A stretch of 64,000 nucleotides of DNA from Taeniopygia guttata (lineage: Eukaryota; Chordata; Aves; Passeriformes; Estrildidae): contig NC_133024.1 of NCBI RefSeq assembly GCF_048771995.1, positions 24,630,001 through 24,694,000 on the forward strand, given 5' to 3'. The translations under genes were made by a program, and so were the position numbers. Positions 13,101 to 23,879 of the stretch are shown here, in pieces. The first letter of the stretch is position 1. Every line of letters starts with the position of its first letter. The notes beneath the pieces were generated by a model that saw only the letters and a list, made by a program, of their open reading frames with translations, had not been told where the DNA came from and did no database searches.

Positions 13101-16100
13101 CAGGATCAAGGCCCCACAGGCAGGCATTGTTAAGCCAGGCTAGAAAAGATGGTTGACACATAAGTATGAGGCCTTCAGCTCACATTTCACTGACTTCTGC
13201 ACTGCAAAATGTCTGCTGAAGACAAAAAGAATTCAGATATGAAGAAAAACAGGACTTGTCCTTGATATTCAAATAGCAAGAAGCTCCTAGGGTTTGAGCA
13301 GAAAAGAGCACTCTGTCTCACACAAAGACATTGCAAAATCCTTCACTTGAGTTACTTGATGCAAAATATCTCTGCTCATTCGTGCTGGAGCAGCTAAATT
13401 AAGTGTGTTGCTTTCTATAAATCCTTCCTGTTGTCAGTGGGTTGCCTTTTACTTATGGCCATTGTCCCTTTTGTTGCTACCAAGGAAAGAAACATAGAGA
13501 GAGCTTTTGTTTAATGAGCCATCACATTTAAACATCATTTGTCTCAGTTGTTTTCCTTTTCTCATCTACCTTTGCCCATTAAACTCCACCCTGCTTGGCT
13601 GTTAACAGCATAATCATGGGGAGCAATAGCATCACGAGATTCCTTGTACCAGCGTGGTGCTGCTACCCCTGCTGCTTTCCCCCTATTCACCAGCTCTGAT
13701 GGGGCTGTGCTTGCCTAGCATTACAGCCAGGGGAGCAGCAGCTTCAGAGCCAGCTTACTCTGAAGGCTGAACAGCTGGAACTGTACTTCCCCATATGGAG
13801 CAAGGTTTCAGATGGATTTTCTTGGTGTTGCCTGTGACGTTCACCTTGTCCTTCTGCCCGTCTGTCGCAGCCAGTTGCCAGCCCCTTGCCTCTGCAGAGG
13901 GCAGAGGGCAAGGCAAAGGGCCATCAGTCTGCTCTGTACAGATGGCACGTCAGCTGTGGCAACACTCACTGGGGACAGGGACAAAAAAAAAGTGAGGTAG
14001 AGGAGTGGCATTTGTGCCCCTCTGCAGAGGTGCTGCAGGAGAGTCTCCATCATAAAGGCTCCCTTGTGCTTCTTTCCCTATTCAGGAACTTCAGCAACCC
14101 TAACCCAGGCAACCTGCCAAGCAACCAGGGGAAGCAGCAGCCTCACTAACAGGGCAAAGCTTTGGGATAAGGGAGCTACTCACTCTAGTCATTCTATGAC
14201 TGCAGAGATCTTAGCCAGATAGAGTGAGCAAAGACAAATGTCATTTCCACAGTTCTAGTCTTCATGTGTGTCCCAAAATATGAGCCAAAAAAATTCCTCT
14301 AGCATCCCCAAACCTCTTGCTTAGTCAGTTTTGAGTAGGAAGGGTACACCCATTGACTCTTACCATGGCTCACTTTTTGCATGAAGAACTATAATGAAAC
14401 TCAGACTCTGTTATTTACCTCTGTGGCTTACACTGCCATCTCTTCTCAGCTGCCCAGCACAGGAACATTCAGATCCTGATGGATACCACTTAGTATCTGT
14501 GAGGGTAGTACTAGGACCAGGAAGCTGCAGCAGTATCCTGCAGTACCTGTTGCTTGTCATGTTACCTGCATGAAGGAATATGTGATGAGTTTAGCCTGCA
14601 ACTCACAGCAGCCAAGTCCAGGAATCAGTGGTGGGAGATGCCAAATGTGGAGGTGTCACTCTTCTGCCTCATGGGCAAACAGCTGAGTCTGGAACAGCCA
14701 TGAGTGGGACAGTGACCCCACAGTGCTAACACAGGCCTTGTTAATCCTGTCAGGAAGGCAGGTCCTCAAAGAAAGTGGCCTTGTTCTTCCTTCTGCACCA
14801 CCATTAGCTGGCTCTGTTACATTTCTCACCTATACCAGACAGATTGAGGGTTTGCATGGGATCTTATCAGAGGATAAATCAAAGATCTGAATTTCATTAA
14901 AACAGGGAAGACTGGACACAAGGAAGACATTTCTTGAGAACATATTGTACGATCAAATCCCTGCAGAGATGGTCAAATTTGAATATTCTTCCCAGACCAT
15001 TAGGAATACTCAGTAGACCCTGTAACCTCCCACCAGTGAGGTGGACAAAGGTGAACATAAATCTCAAATAAAGTCCACATGCCAGCTCTCCAGTCACTCA
15101 ACCTTCCTGTGAGCTGAAGGCAACCAGGACAGAAAATATTCACACACTTGGATGTGCATATTCCCATTCCATCTAAGCCACTGTGTGCAAGCAACTCTGC
15201 CTTGACCCCTGGGTAACCCTGAGCCCCTTTTCTTGGGCTGAATTGGCCATTACAACTACCAGGCCCACAAGAAAATGTATTGCTATGGCAGAATGAGGAA
15301 GAACTTTTCTAATGGGTGCCAATTGTGCTTCTTTGTCAGCACCCAAATCACACCATATATAAATGCACACAGGGTGCTGGGCCCATCTTTCTCAATTAGA
15401 CAAGTTATGGCTACTTTCTGCAGACAGCTCAGCCTCAGCAAGTCAGAGCTGAACATCTACTTCTCCAAGGCTTAGCCCAGTGAGCACTGTAAATGGGGCT
15501 CCACCTCTTTCATAGTGCAAGACCACTCTAGACTTACAGAGGAGCAGAAGAGTTGCAACTCCTCCATAATCACCCAATGTTCCTGATCTTCATCTCTCCT
15601 TTATTCACCCACCCAGGTTACAAAAAACTCTTCCAGCCTTGTTAATTATTCTGTGTACCTTTTTTTCTCAGGGAAAAATGGCACTTTCATAACATCACGT
15701 CCAACACTGGCACAGCATAGCTAATTTCTCTTTTATGAAGGGCTTGATCCAGAGCCAGTGAAGTCTCTCTTGCTCCTCTTTGATTCTTGTTGTCCAGACC
15801 CAACTCATTCTTTTCAAGCTAAGCTCTTTATTCAGCAATACCCTCTATTTTGTCAGTGCAGGGAAATTTTACCAATATAAACTACGTTATGAGATTGAAA
15901 ACAAAGTAGTTTTACTGGTGAAACATGGGCAGAAACTCCTTTGCCCCTTTGTTTTAGTGATGTTTTGGAAGAGGCTTAAATTAAACCAAAAAGTCGTTTA
16001 TTCTAAAAGAATGCCTGCAGGGGACATAAAGCAATAGTGCCTTAATTATGCCTGTATGCTCATTTTGATTGCTTTAATGTTTCTAATTACAGTGTTAACA

Positions 16101-19100
16101 CTTCTCCCATTTGACAACCAGGGAAGACAATTTGGCTCAACCAAGGAAGCTGGAGCTTGGGTTATGGGAGATGTACATCACCTTCCAGAATGGCCTGCTC
16201 CTGCCAGCTTGGAAAGAAAGGATGCTCTCATTAGCATTCTGTTATTTCAGCTCGTTCTTCCGCTGGGGCACTGGTGGGGCAGCATTTTAAATGACAATGC
16301 GGTGGCAATGAAAATGCTGCTATTGCCACTTTTGGCAAGAAAATTTTGTGGACATTTGCAGAATCATAGAAAACACAGTTGAAAGAAACTGCAAAGAATA
16401 ATCTCTGTTTTCCTTGTGGGAGAAGACAAGATTCAGTGTGCTCATCCAAACTTCTCTACAGGCAGAAGGCGAAGGCCTCGAGCCATTTATTCCTGTGCTT
16501 AATTACTGTACCATTAGTAAAGGGTTCTTAATGTCTAACGAGATCTTCCTCCTGTTTAAGCCAATTACATATTGTCCTATCCCCCTAGAGACACAGCACT
16601 GATTATTACTTCAAAGCATGTTAAGGCCAATACAAATTTAACAGCAAAGGCTGGATTGTGAGTGAGGTATCTCAACACTGATACTTACATTCATTTCGAT
16701 GAAAGTCAGTGCCTGGATAATTTTTAAGGGGTCTCCATAGATAATATAAGTGCTAAAAAACTTTATTATGGAAAATTTTAATCCAATTTGTTTGGATGGA
16801 AGAAAAGCATGGGAGCTTTTAACTATTGCCTGCCAAAACATGCTTCTCTTACGTCCAGAAGAATGTTAATTCAGATCCCTTAATAAAATAATGTGAACTA
16901 TAATTTAATTGGCAAGCAATAGATGATATTTATATCTTAGTAAATTTAATCAATGTATTGAAATGAGGGAAGGGCTTCTAGTCTCTCAGTTTTAAGATTG
17001 CAGTGCCCAAGGTTTAGACCTAGCCTTATGATTGGACAAGGTTTTTGTCACCATGTTGTTCACTGCTGAGCCAAGACAACCCATCTAAACCAGCAACAAG
17101 GGCAAGGGAAAGAAAAAACCCCACAGAAGTCAATAAAGTAATGCTTCAGATAAGTGTATCACTCTCTTGGGAATCAGTTCCACCCCATTTTTAGTCTCAG
17201 ACTTAGCTCCTGTGTGTGCTCAGGGCCAAAAATAAACTTTATATTTCTCTCTGAAAACACTGAACTTTTAAAGGTAAGTGAGCCAACTACTCTGAAGTCA
17301 ACACTCCTTTCCTGGTACGTTCCCTAATGCCCTCTTTGACCACATCCCAAGAAAGTTGCCAGTATCCATCCTGCCTCCTTCCACCCATCATCCTAGAAGA
17401 CAACCTGTTTGCAGCATCTGGCTCCCCCTGCTCCCAGGAGAGCACATCTGCTCTGATTTCTGTACACATCAAGACTGCTCCAGGTTTTCCAGGAACAGTA
17501 GTTATGGAGCATGCACTTCTCCAATCCCTGCAGATTAGAACATTCATGAAAGTTAAGGTAAATTATCAAAGATGTGAAATGAGTGCACATGAAAGCATGT
17601 TAAGCCCTGCATGGATATATGGAGATAAAGTGATTTTTGCTTTGCTTTTGTTTAATTGTCACCATAGTGAACTATAGCCATTTTCCTTCTGTATCAGAGC
17701 CCCCACAAAGAAGTTAAGCGCACTTCAACTTATGCACATTACCTCACACCTCACACTAATCTGTCTTAACTCCCCATGTAAACAAGCCCTCAGAGGACTG
17801 GATTTTTCCTCTCTCATGTGACAGTTCACTTTGTCACTAAGTGAAATGCGTTGGACAAAACCATTTGCAGTGAATTTTCCCTCAGTCGTGCCTGCAGTGA
17901 CATCTTTGTTGTGAATTGCTGCAGACCTTCTCCCTCTGCCTAACCTTATCTGTTTTTTTTCCTTTTTCACACACCTATATCAGAACACCTTATAATTAGT
18001 AAAGCATCATCCCTCTAGCAGGCAGAGAGGGAACTGCTGGCCTGGTCTACAGGTGAGGTACATAGATGATCTAGGGAGATTAACTGCTGGGCTAAGGATC
18101 ACACAGGCTGTTTACATCTGAGCATAGAAAACATCTAAACCCAGACCTCTTCTTCCCCTGGAAACATATTTTCTCCTCCTCTCAGTAATTTTTTTCCTTA
18201 TTAGAAATAGTCAATGAGCTTCTTCAAACCTCAGGATCATGCCACTCTTGTGAGAAAGAAAAAAACAAAAATTATTGCCATCTGCATGACTACCATCAGG
18301 GGATAAATCTTTCCCTCTCCCTCTCCCCCTTGTATTCCATCCTCTCTTTTTACTTAAGAGCAGTAGGAGACCTTCACATTAAGATACTGAACTCATCACA
18401 GTTGGAATAGACAAAGTGAAAAGGGAGGTGATGGAGGCTGAGACAATGTATTTTTAGTCATTTCGATGAATTATGGAGATGTGAAGCTGATAATTTATTG
18501 AAGAAGGGAAACGGGGGACTCTATGTAAATGTTTTCAGATGAATAATTAATGTGCCTTTCTAGCATCAGGGGGTCTTTAATTAAAGCCTCTGTTAAACAA
18601 GGGAAGGCAGACAGGACTGGCTCCGTGCAGCAGCTAATTGCACCTTTCCCATGTACAGCTACGATTCAGAGGCAGAGTAGCATTTGCATCAATAAAGACG
18701 GACAGATCCTAGCTGGGGTGAGTAGTGGGGGGCTGCAGAGGCCAGCTGAGTGACCCCAGGGCTGAGGTGGTCTGCATCATATTTTAAATTAGCTTGGCAT
18801 AAATGCCAAATAAGGGAGTGTGGGGAAGAGAGGGTGAAGAGGGTACTGTGGCCACAAGGCTTTGAGGAATGCAGAAAGCCCCTCAGAACCATCTGTGGCT
18901 TACTGCTTCTTTAAGAGGGACCTACTGACAGAGTTATTCAGGGTCTTGCCTTCCAAAATCCTGTTCCGTATCACGCCTGCCTCCCTGTTCCAATGCCAGG
19001 AATGGGTTCACAGCAGAGGGGAGCACAGCAATGAAGCAGTGTGTGCAGGATGGAGCAAAAAGGCAAACCAGAGTCTTCCCAATACCCAGTCACTGTCTTT

Positions 19101-19984
19101 ATGCCCAGCATCTTCCACAGGCACCACTCCCCCAGCTGAACTTCACGTCTGGACCCTTCCTTCCATCAGGGGTTTCACATCTGATGGAGGCAGGATTGGA
19201 TGAAGGTTCACTGTGGACTTCAGCCAGAACACAGCATCCCTTCTCTCTCATGCCATGTGATGTTGAGACCAAACTTAAGCCCTCTGCCTCCCAGAAGGTC
19301 TGTGTTTAGCTTCCAAATGAACATATAAAACCATAATAGTTTCAGGAACTAGAATGAGACAATTAAAGAATTACAAAACCTGTCCCAGTTAATACTGCTG
19401 AGGAGCTTCTAATACAATCACAAATTTTACTTATTTAAATACCATAGGAACAGCAGGCAAATTTCCAAACGGGGAAGAAAGTCTTGTTTTCCTTGAGAAT
19501 GTTATCTAAACTAGACACCAATTAATTAGTTTCGGCACCTTGGCAAAGAAACTATCCCACTTTTTTCATTCATCTTTATCTCCAGTAACATTCCGGGTAA
19601 CATTACAAATGAGGGAAAAAGAGTCAGCTGAAACTTTATTTTTAACAGAAAGGGTTAAATCTAAGGTAGGCTTAACAGGCTCCCAAAGCAAGTATTTCCA
19701 AACACAGAAGCTAATAACATATCTCTTTCCTGCACTGCCAAAGACTGGACTGAAGGAGACCTTGAGGAGTTACTTAATCCATGCTGGTCATCTACAAAAG
19801 ATGTTTGCTTATCCTGTTACCCCCACTTTCTGAAGCCATACTTGAGGCACTCCCTTTCAACAAACTTTGAGCAGAAAGACAATTCAGAGAACACCCCTTC
19901 AAGAAAGGTCTCACTGATTTCTGCAAACATCTTGGACTTCAGAAAAGCCCCGAATCTTCGTTATTGAGAGCATGTGCCTTCTGT

Positions 19985-20175
19985 TTGCCCACACCAATGC
20001 TCTGGGCAGGCCTGACAGGCCGGCGAGCTCAGCGGAGGTTTACTGCTGCGCTGTGCGGAAGCAAGTGCCGCCCGGTCTCGGGGGCCGCCGCACTCCGAGG
20101 TGCGAGCAGCGACGAGGCTCTGCTGCTCTCTGCTGGGAAACGCGGGCAGAGCCCGGGCTGCAGGACGTGCTGGGC
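19985..20175. promoter_or_regulatory. CpG-rich island, candidate promoter
   Basis: About 20 CpG dinucleotides lie within roughly 190 bp, in a region where CpG is otherwise rare. On the plus strand an ATG-initiated open frame of 166 codons (19972-20472) crosses the island, and a good splice-donor match (GAG then GTAAGG) lies at 20471-20479. By position this could be a promoter of IGSF11 (minus strand) or of an antisense or lncRNA transcript. No known signal peptide or immunoglobulin exon is visible on either strand. Confidence 0.45.
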
Positions 20176-20479
20176 TGCATATGCCAGCACACACTCACAG
20201 CCACCTGGACAAGCACAGACACCTGGCTACGGTCTCCTCTTCAACATCGCTGCCTGAAGCACACCCACATCAAAGTTTGCTGGTACAGGAGCAGTCTGGG
20301 TGCAAATCAGCAGCCCCAGCCACCTCTCTTCCCCTTGCACCCCAGCCCTCTACCTCATGCAGGAGCTGGCTTTCTCTACTCTCTTGCACTAACACCTGCT
20401 CTCCTCCCAGCCTATTTTTTTTTCTCTCAAAACCCCTCTGGATCGAGGGCAGAACAATTAACCCACCACTGAGGTAAGG

Positions 20480-22820
20480 AACCAGTGTACAGGACAGCCT
20501 CAAGACCCCACAGAGTCACCGGTCAGGATACAGATGAGCAGAGGTGTCTCTCCAAGGACCCCAACCCTCAGCCTCACAGCCTGTTTTTTTTTTTTTTTTC
20601 TGATAATTGCTCCATGACCTAAAGTTGCTCTTTGTTCACCAGAGGTCAGGAAGGCTTTAACTATGTCTGGTCACAGCTGTGGAAAAGCACAGGTCAGAGA
20701 GTTTTGGGGCTGCAGCATACAGAGAACCGTGAGGCTCGGGCTGTGGCTATTGACTGGGCAGCCACAGCTCATGGATCATGTGGCAGGTGAGCTCCCTGCT
20801 CTGGCCACCAGCCCCAACCTGCGGGAAACCCCAGCTTCAGACAGCAAATCCCACACAAAGGAGAGGAACAAATCTCCCAGCATGGTGCTGACCGAGGCAC
20901 TCTGCCCCTTTAAGCAATGACATTTAAATTTGCTGATATGTTTCATCCCCTGCATCTCATTATGATTTTCAAGTAGTGGATGAGGCGACCAGAATTTGAG
21001 ATAGGCATTTTCAGGATTTGGCTATTATATAGGTATATTTACAGCTCAATAAAATAAGAAGAAATATTCAAAGTAAACAGACTGTGGAGTGATTTCTTCC
21101 AACTCTCCACTGCAGACTTGCAAGAAACCAATCAAAGAGGCTCAAGAGTGGTTTGAGCATAATTTATTAACCCAAAAAGGGCCGCATTGTTAACCAACAT
21201 TATTTATAGTGAGCAGCTCAACCATCTCTACTGAACAACTGTGCATTACTGCAGGGACAAATGCAGTGAGTTACTACAGAGATAGGACAAAACCAGCAGC
21301 AGGTCTTTGTTACAGCTGTTAGAAAAAGCATCCCCAGGAGATAGACACTGAATCTCTAATGGCTATCTTATTTCTCTGACAATTTATTTAAGTTTTAACT
21401 TAACAGCAGGAATGATAGCCAGAGTTACACAGTGACTTCCAATAAAGGAATGTATTGCTAATCTGCAGCTGGTGTTTTCTTATTTATTTCAAAGTCTTTA
21501 AGTTCCAGACTTAGCATATGGTGCCATATAAATAATGATATAATAATATGCTTTTGCTTTCCATGTGCCTGTGTAGAAAAAAGCCGTGTGATTTATCTTA
21601 CATGAGCATTGTATTTAAGGCATTATTTTGCTCAGAATTTTTAATGCATTTAAAATGCATCTTCTGTTTTTTTTAATCTGTTCTTTTGAAAGAATAAACA
21701 GAGCAGTGATGTTTATTTAATAGAGTCATTCATCTTACTTCCCTGTGCAAAATCATAGCTTTCCAGAGCCAGCAGCCAGATCCCTGCAGTAGGCAGTGGG
21801 GTTGAAAATGGAGAGATCTGCTGTTTACCAATGAGGCACAGATGAAAGGAACACATGGGGCTCGAGATTTACCCACAGCACGACACTATTTGAAGCCAGC
21901 AAGCAGCTGAGAGCTGCTTAGTCCCGTCCAGTAGAGGATAGAGAGGAGAAACCCATGGGAGAAGTCCTGCAGGGAGTCATGCTGTGGAGAACACAGCTCT
22001 GGGATGGCTCAGCACACAACCACCTAACACACAACTGATATCAAGATGCCTCCTTCAGATAAAACTGTATCAGCAGTTACAAAAAGCTGGCAGTCCCATG
22101 CTGTCTGGAACCATCACTGTCACATGGAGAAATGGGAGATGCAAGAAAGGATCAGAGAGAGAGTGACCTGGCAACCCGTGAGTGCAAACAGCAGAGCTCC
22201 AGTGCAAGACCACCTGAGTGATCAGCATGGCTGAGGATATGGACAACACCATCATGAACCTGGTACTGGAGCAGTGAGGCAGCTGTTTTTCTTGAAAGGC
22301 CAATGGCATAACCTGAAAAACACGCGCCAAGTGAACTGCTCTGAATGGAAGTGACATCTGTAAGTTTAGAACAGCTTTTGAAGTTCTGTATCTCCCCTCC
22401 TCTCATCCCCATAAGCCCCCATGGCATTTTCAGCCAGTTGTTTCAAACCCAGCTCTTGTCAGACTGGAGCATGAACCAGAATATGTCAGAAGCTGGTTAC
22501 TGTGGTAACCCAGCAGAGCTTTTATCTTTATCCTTTCATCTCCTCTTTGGGGAAAACTGGCAGTCTGTTTATTTGCTTTTTCTGATGAAGTTCATCACGC
22601 AGAACACAAACTGTCTGGATCTGTGTAAAACTGAGGACAAGAGAAAGTACCTCTCACATCAATGTACATGGAAATATTTCTCTCAGCACTCTACTACCCT
22701 ACCCCTTGCTTCCCTGCTTTCCTTTACAAGCTAATTGACATGTCCTTTTCCAGGATGAAACCAGAACTAGAATCAAAACCAGAACTGGAGCCAGAGCTAA
22801 GACCAGGCCAGGGCCAGGCA
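20480..22820. other. Non-coding interval upstream of TEX55
   Basis: No gene is recognised. It contains a poly(T) run near 20583-20600 and AT-rich sequence at 20.9-21.75 kb. The last part (about 22755-22820) is a short purine-rich imperfect repeat of a CCAGAACTGG-like unit that runs into the CR1 element. Confidence 0.5.
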
Positions 22821-22824
22821 TTAC

Positions 22825-23392
22825 CACCAGTGACATCCTGGCCTGCATCAGGAATTGTGTGAGCAGCAGGACCAGGGCAGTGATTGTCCCCTGTACTCAG
22901 CTCTGGGGAGGCCACTCCTCAAATCCTGTCTCTTCTGAATGGAGCCCACTTTTGGGGCCCTTCACTACAAGACACTGAGGTGCTGGAGAGAGTCCAGAAA
23001 AGGCAATGAAGCTGATGAAGGTGTTGGAGCAGAAGTCCTACAAGGAGCAGCTGAGGGATGCTTAGCCTGGAGGAAAGCAGGCTCAGGGGGAGCCTTATCA
23101 CTCTCTACAACCACCTGTAAACAGATTGTAACCAAGTGGGGTTGGTCTCTTCTGCCAGGCAACCAGCGACAGGACAAGGGGACTCTTAAGCTGCACCAGG
23201 GGAGGCTTAGGTTGGACATCAGGAAGAATTTCTTCACAGAAAACGAGATCAGACATTGAAATGGGCTGCCCAGGGAGGTGGTGGAGCCACCGTCCCTGGA
23301 CGTGATTAAGCAAAGGCCGGACATGGCAGTTACTGCCATAGTCCAGCACGGCCATCGGGACACTCCTTCGGAGGTCTTTTCCCAGCGAGGAG
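22825..23392 (+). mobile_element. CR1 LINE fragment (3' portion), sense orientation
   Basis: The sequence follows the 3' third of avian CR1. Recognisable pieces, in order, are AGGACCAGGGCAGTGATTG (about 22868), the TACAAGACACTGAGGTGCTGG block (about 22968), GGACAAGGGGACTC (about 23173), AGGTTGGACATCAGGAAG (about 23208), GGGCTGCCCAGGGAGGTGG (about 23263) and a terminal GGAGGTCTTTTCC-like piece (about 23372). The typical ATTCTATGATTCT tail is missing, so the copy ends or is deleted at the edge of the TEX55 CpG island. It is 5'-truncated, as most CR1 copies are, and carries no intact reverse transcriptase. Boundaries are approximate. Confidence 0.88.
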
Positions 23393-23489
23393 CTCCGGGA
23401 TCCCCCCGCGCCCGCCTGGAACTCTGCCCTGGAACTCCGCCCTCACCCAACATGGCCGCGCGGCACTCAGCGCCGAGGCACGTGACCGC

Positions 23490-23503
23490 GTTACCCCGGC
23501 AAC
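23490..23503 (+). promoter_or_regulatory. RFX X-box motif
   Basis: GTTACCCCGGCAAC fits the symmetric X-box consensus (GTTRCC, two-base spacer, GGCAAC) exactly. RFX-family factors bind such sites in promoters of ciliary and sperm-flagellum genes. It lies about 120 bp upstream of the proposed start codon of TEX55, six bases after an E-box. Motif match only; no binding data. Confidence 0.75.
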
Positions 23504-23600
23504 CGCCGCGGCTTCCCGCGCCCCACAACCCTCTCCCGGCTACGGCGAGCGGCGAGCGGCATAAAGAGCCGGCGCAGCCGGGGGGCGCAGCGGCCCCTGC

Positions 23601-23740
23601 CCTTCCCCGCAGAGCCGGGGGCAGATGAGGGAGAGCCCCGGCCTGGAACTGCTCCCCCCGCTCCCCTTGCCCTTCCCCGCAGAGCCGGGGGCAGGTGAGG
23701 GAGAGCCCCGGCCGGGGACAGCTCCCCCCGCTTCCCTGTC
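23601..23740 (+). repeat. Tandem duplication, two copies of about 70 bp
   Basis: The block beginning CCTTCCCCGCAGAGCCGG at 23601 recurs at 23671 with few differences. At the matching position the first copy reads GCAGATGAGG and contains the proposed TEX55 start codon (23625). The second reads GCAGGTGAGG and forms a strong splice-donor match (CAG then GTGAGG, donor at 23695). The duplication is therefore inside the first exon and codes for proline-rich sequence. Confidence 0.85.
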
Positions 23741-23879
23741 TGCGCCGCCCGCCCCCCCTCCCACCGCCTCTCCCTCCCACCGCCTCCCCTCCCACCGCCT
23801 CCCTTCGGCAGGAAGCGAACCCCGTTGTCAACATCCCGTTGTCCCCAAGAACTGCACCCTCCTTCCCAGTTCCAGGAGG
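23625..23879 (+). CDS. TEX55: TEX55 putative exon 1 (start codon, proline-rich)
   Basis: The ATG at 23625 opens a frame of exactly 85 codons up to a donor (AGG then GTGAGC at 23880). This is phase 0 and compatible with the acceptor before 24493. The peptide starts MRESPGLELLPPLPLPFPAE and is rich in Pro, Ala and Ser, probably disordered. The start was chosen because it follows the X-box and TATA-like site and keeps frame with exon 2. An alternative donor at 23695 would change the phase. There is no homology support for this part. Confidence 0.45.

Larger units (their letters stand above)
1..19960. other. Non-coding flank, no named gene
   Basis: I find no exon here that I can assign to a gene. 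Open frames are short, mutually overlapping and lack family motifs. By human synteny the IGSF11 gene (minus strand) should lie to the left of TEX55, so this may be its large first intron or flank, but no immunoglobulin-domain exon was recognised. Items seen are a 30-base poly(A) run at 1386-1415, a perfect hairpin at 4113-4140, a short open frame with a signal-peptide-like start at 13795-13995, and AT-rich blocks around 16.0-16.6 and 18.4-18.6 kb that resemble conserved non-coding DNA in texture only. Confidence 0.5.

Noticed and set aside
16360-16420. Possible antisense CR1 tail (AGAATCATAGAAAAC)
   Set aside because: Only the first dozen bases resemble the CR1 terminus; the rest does not follow the family.
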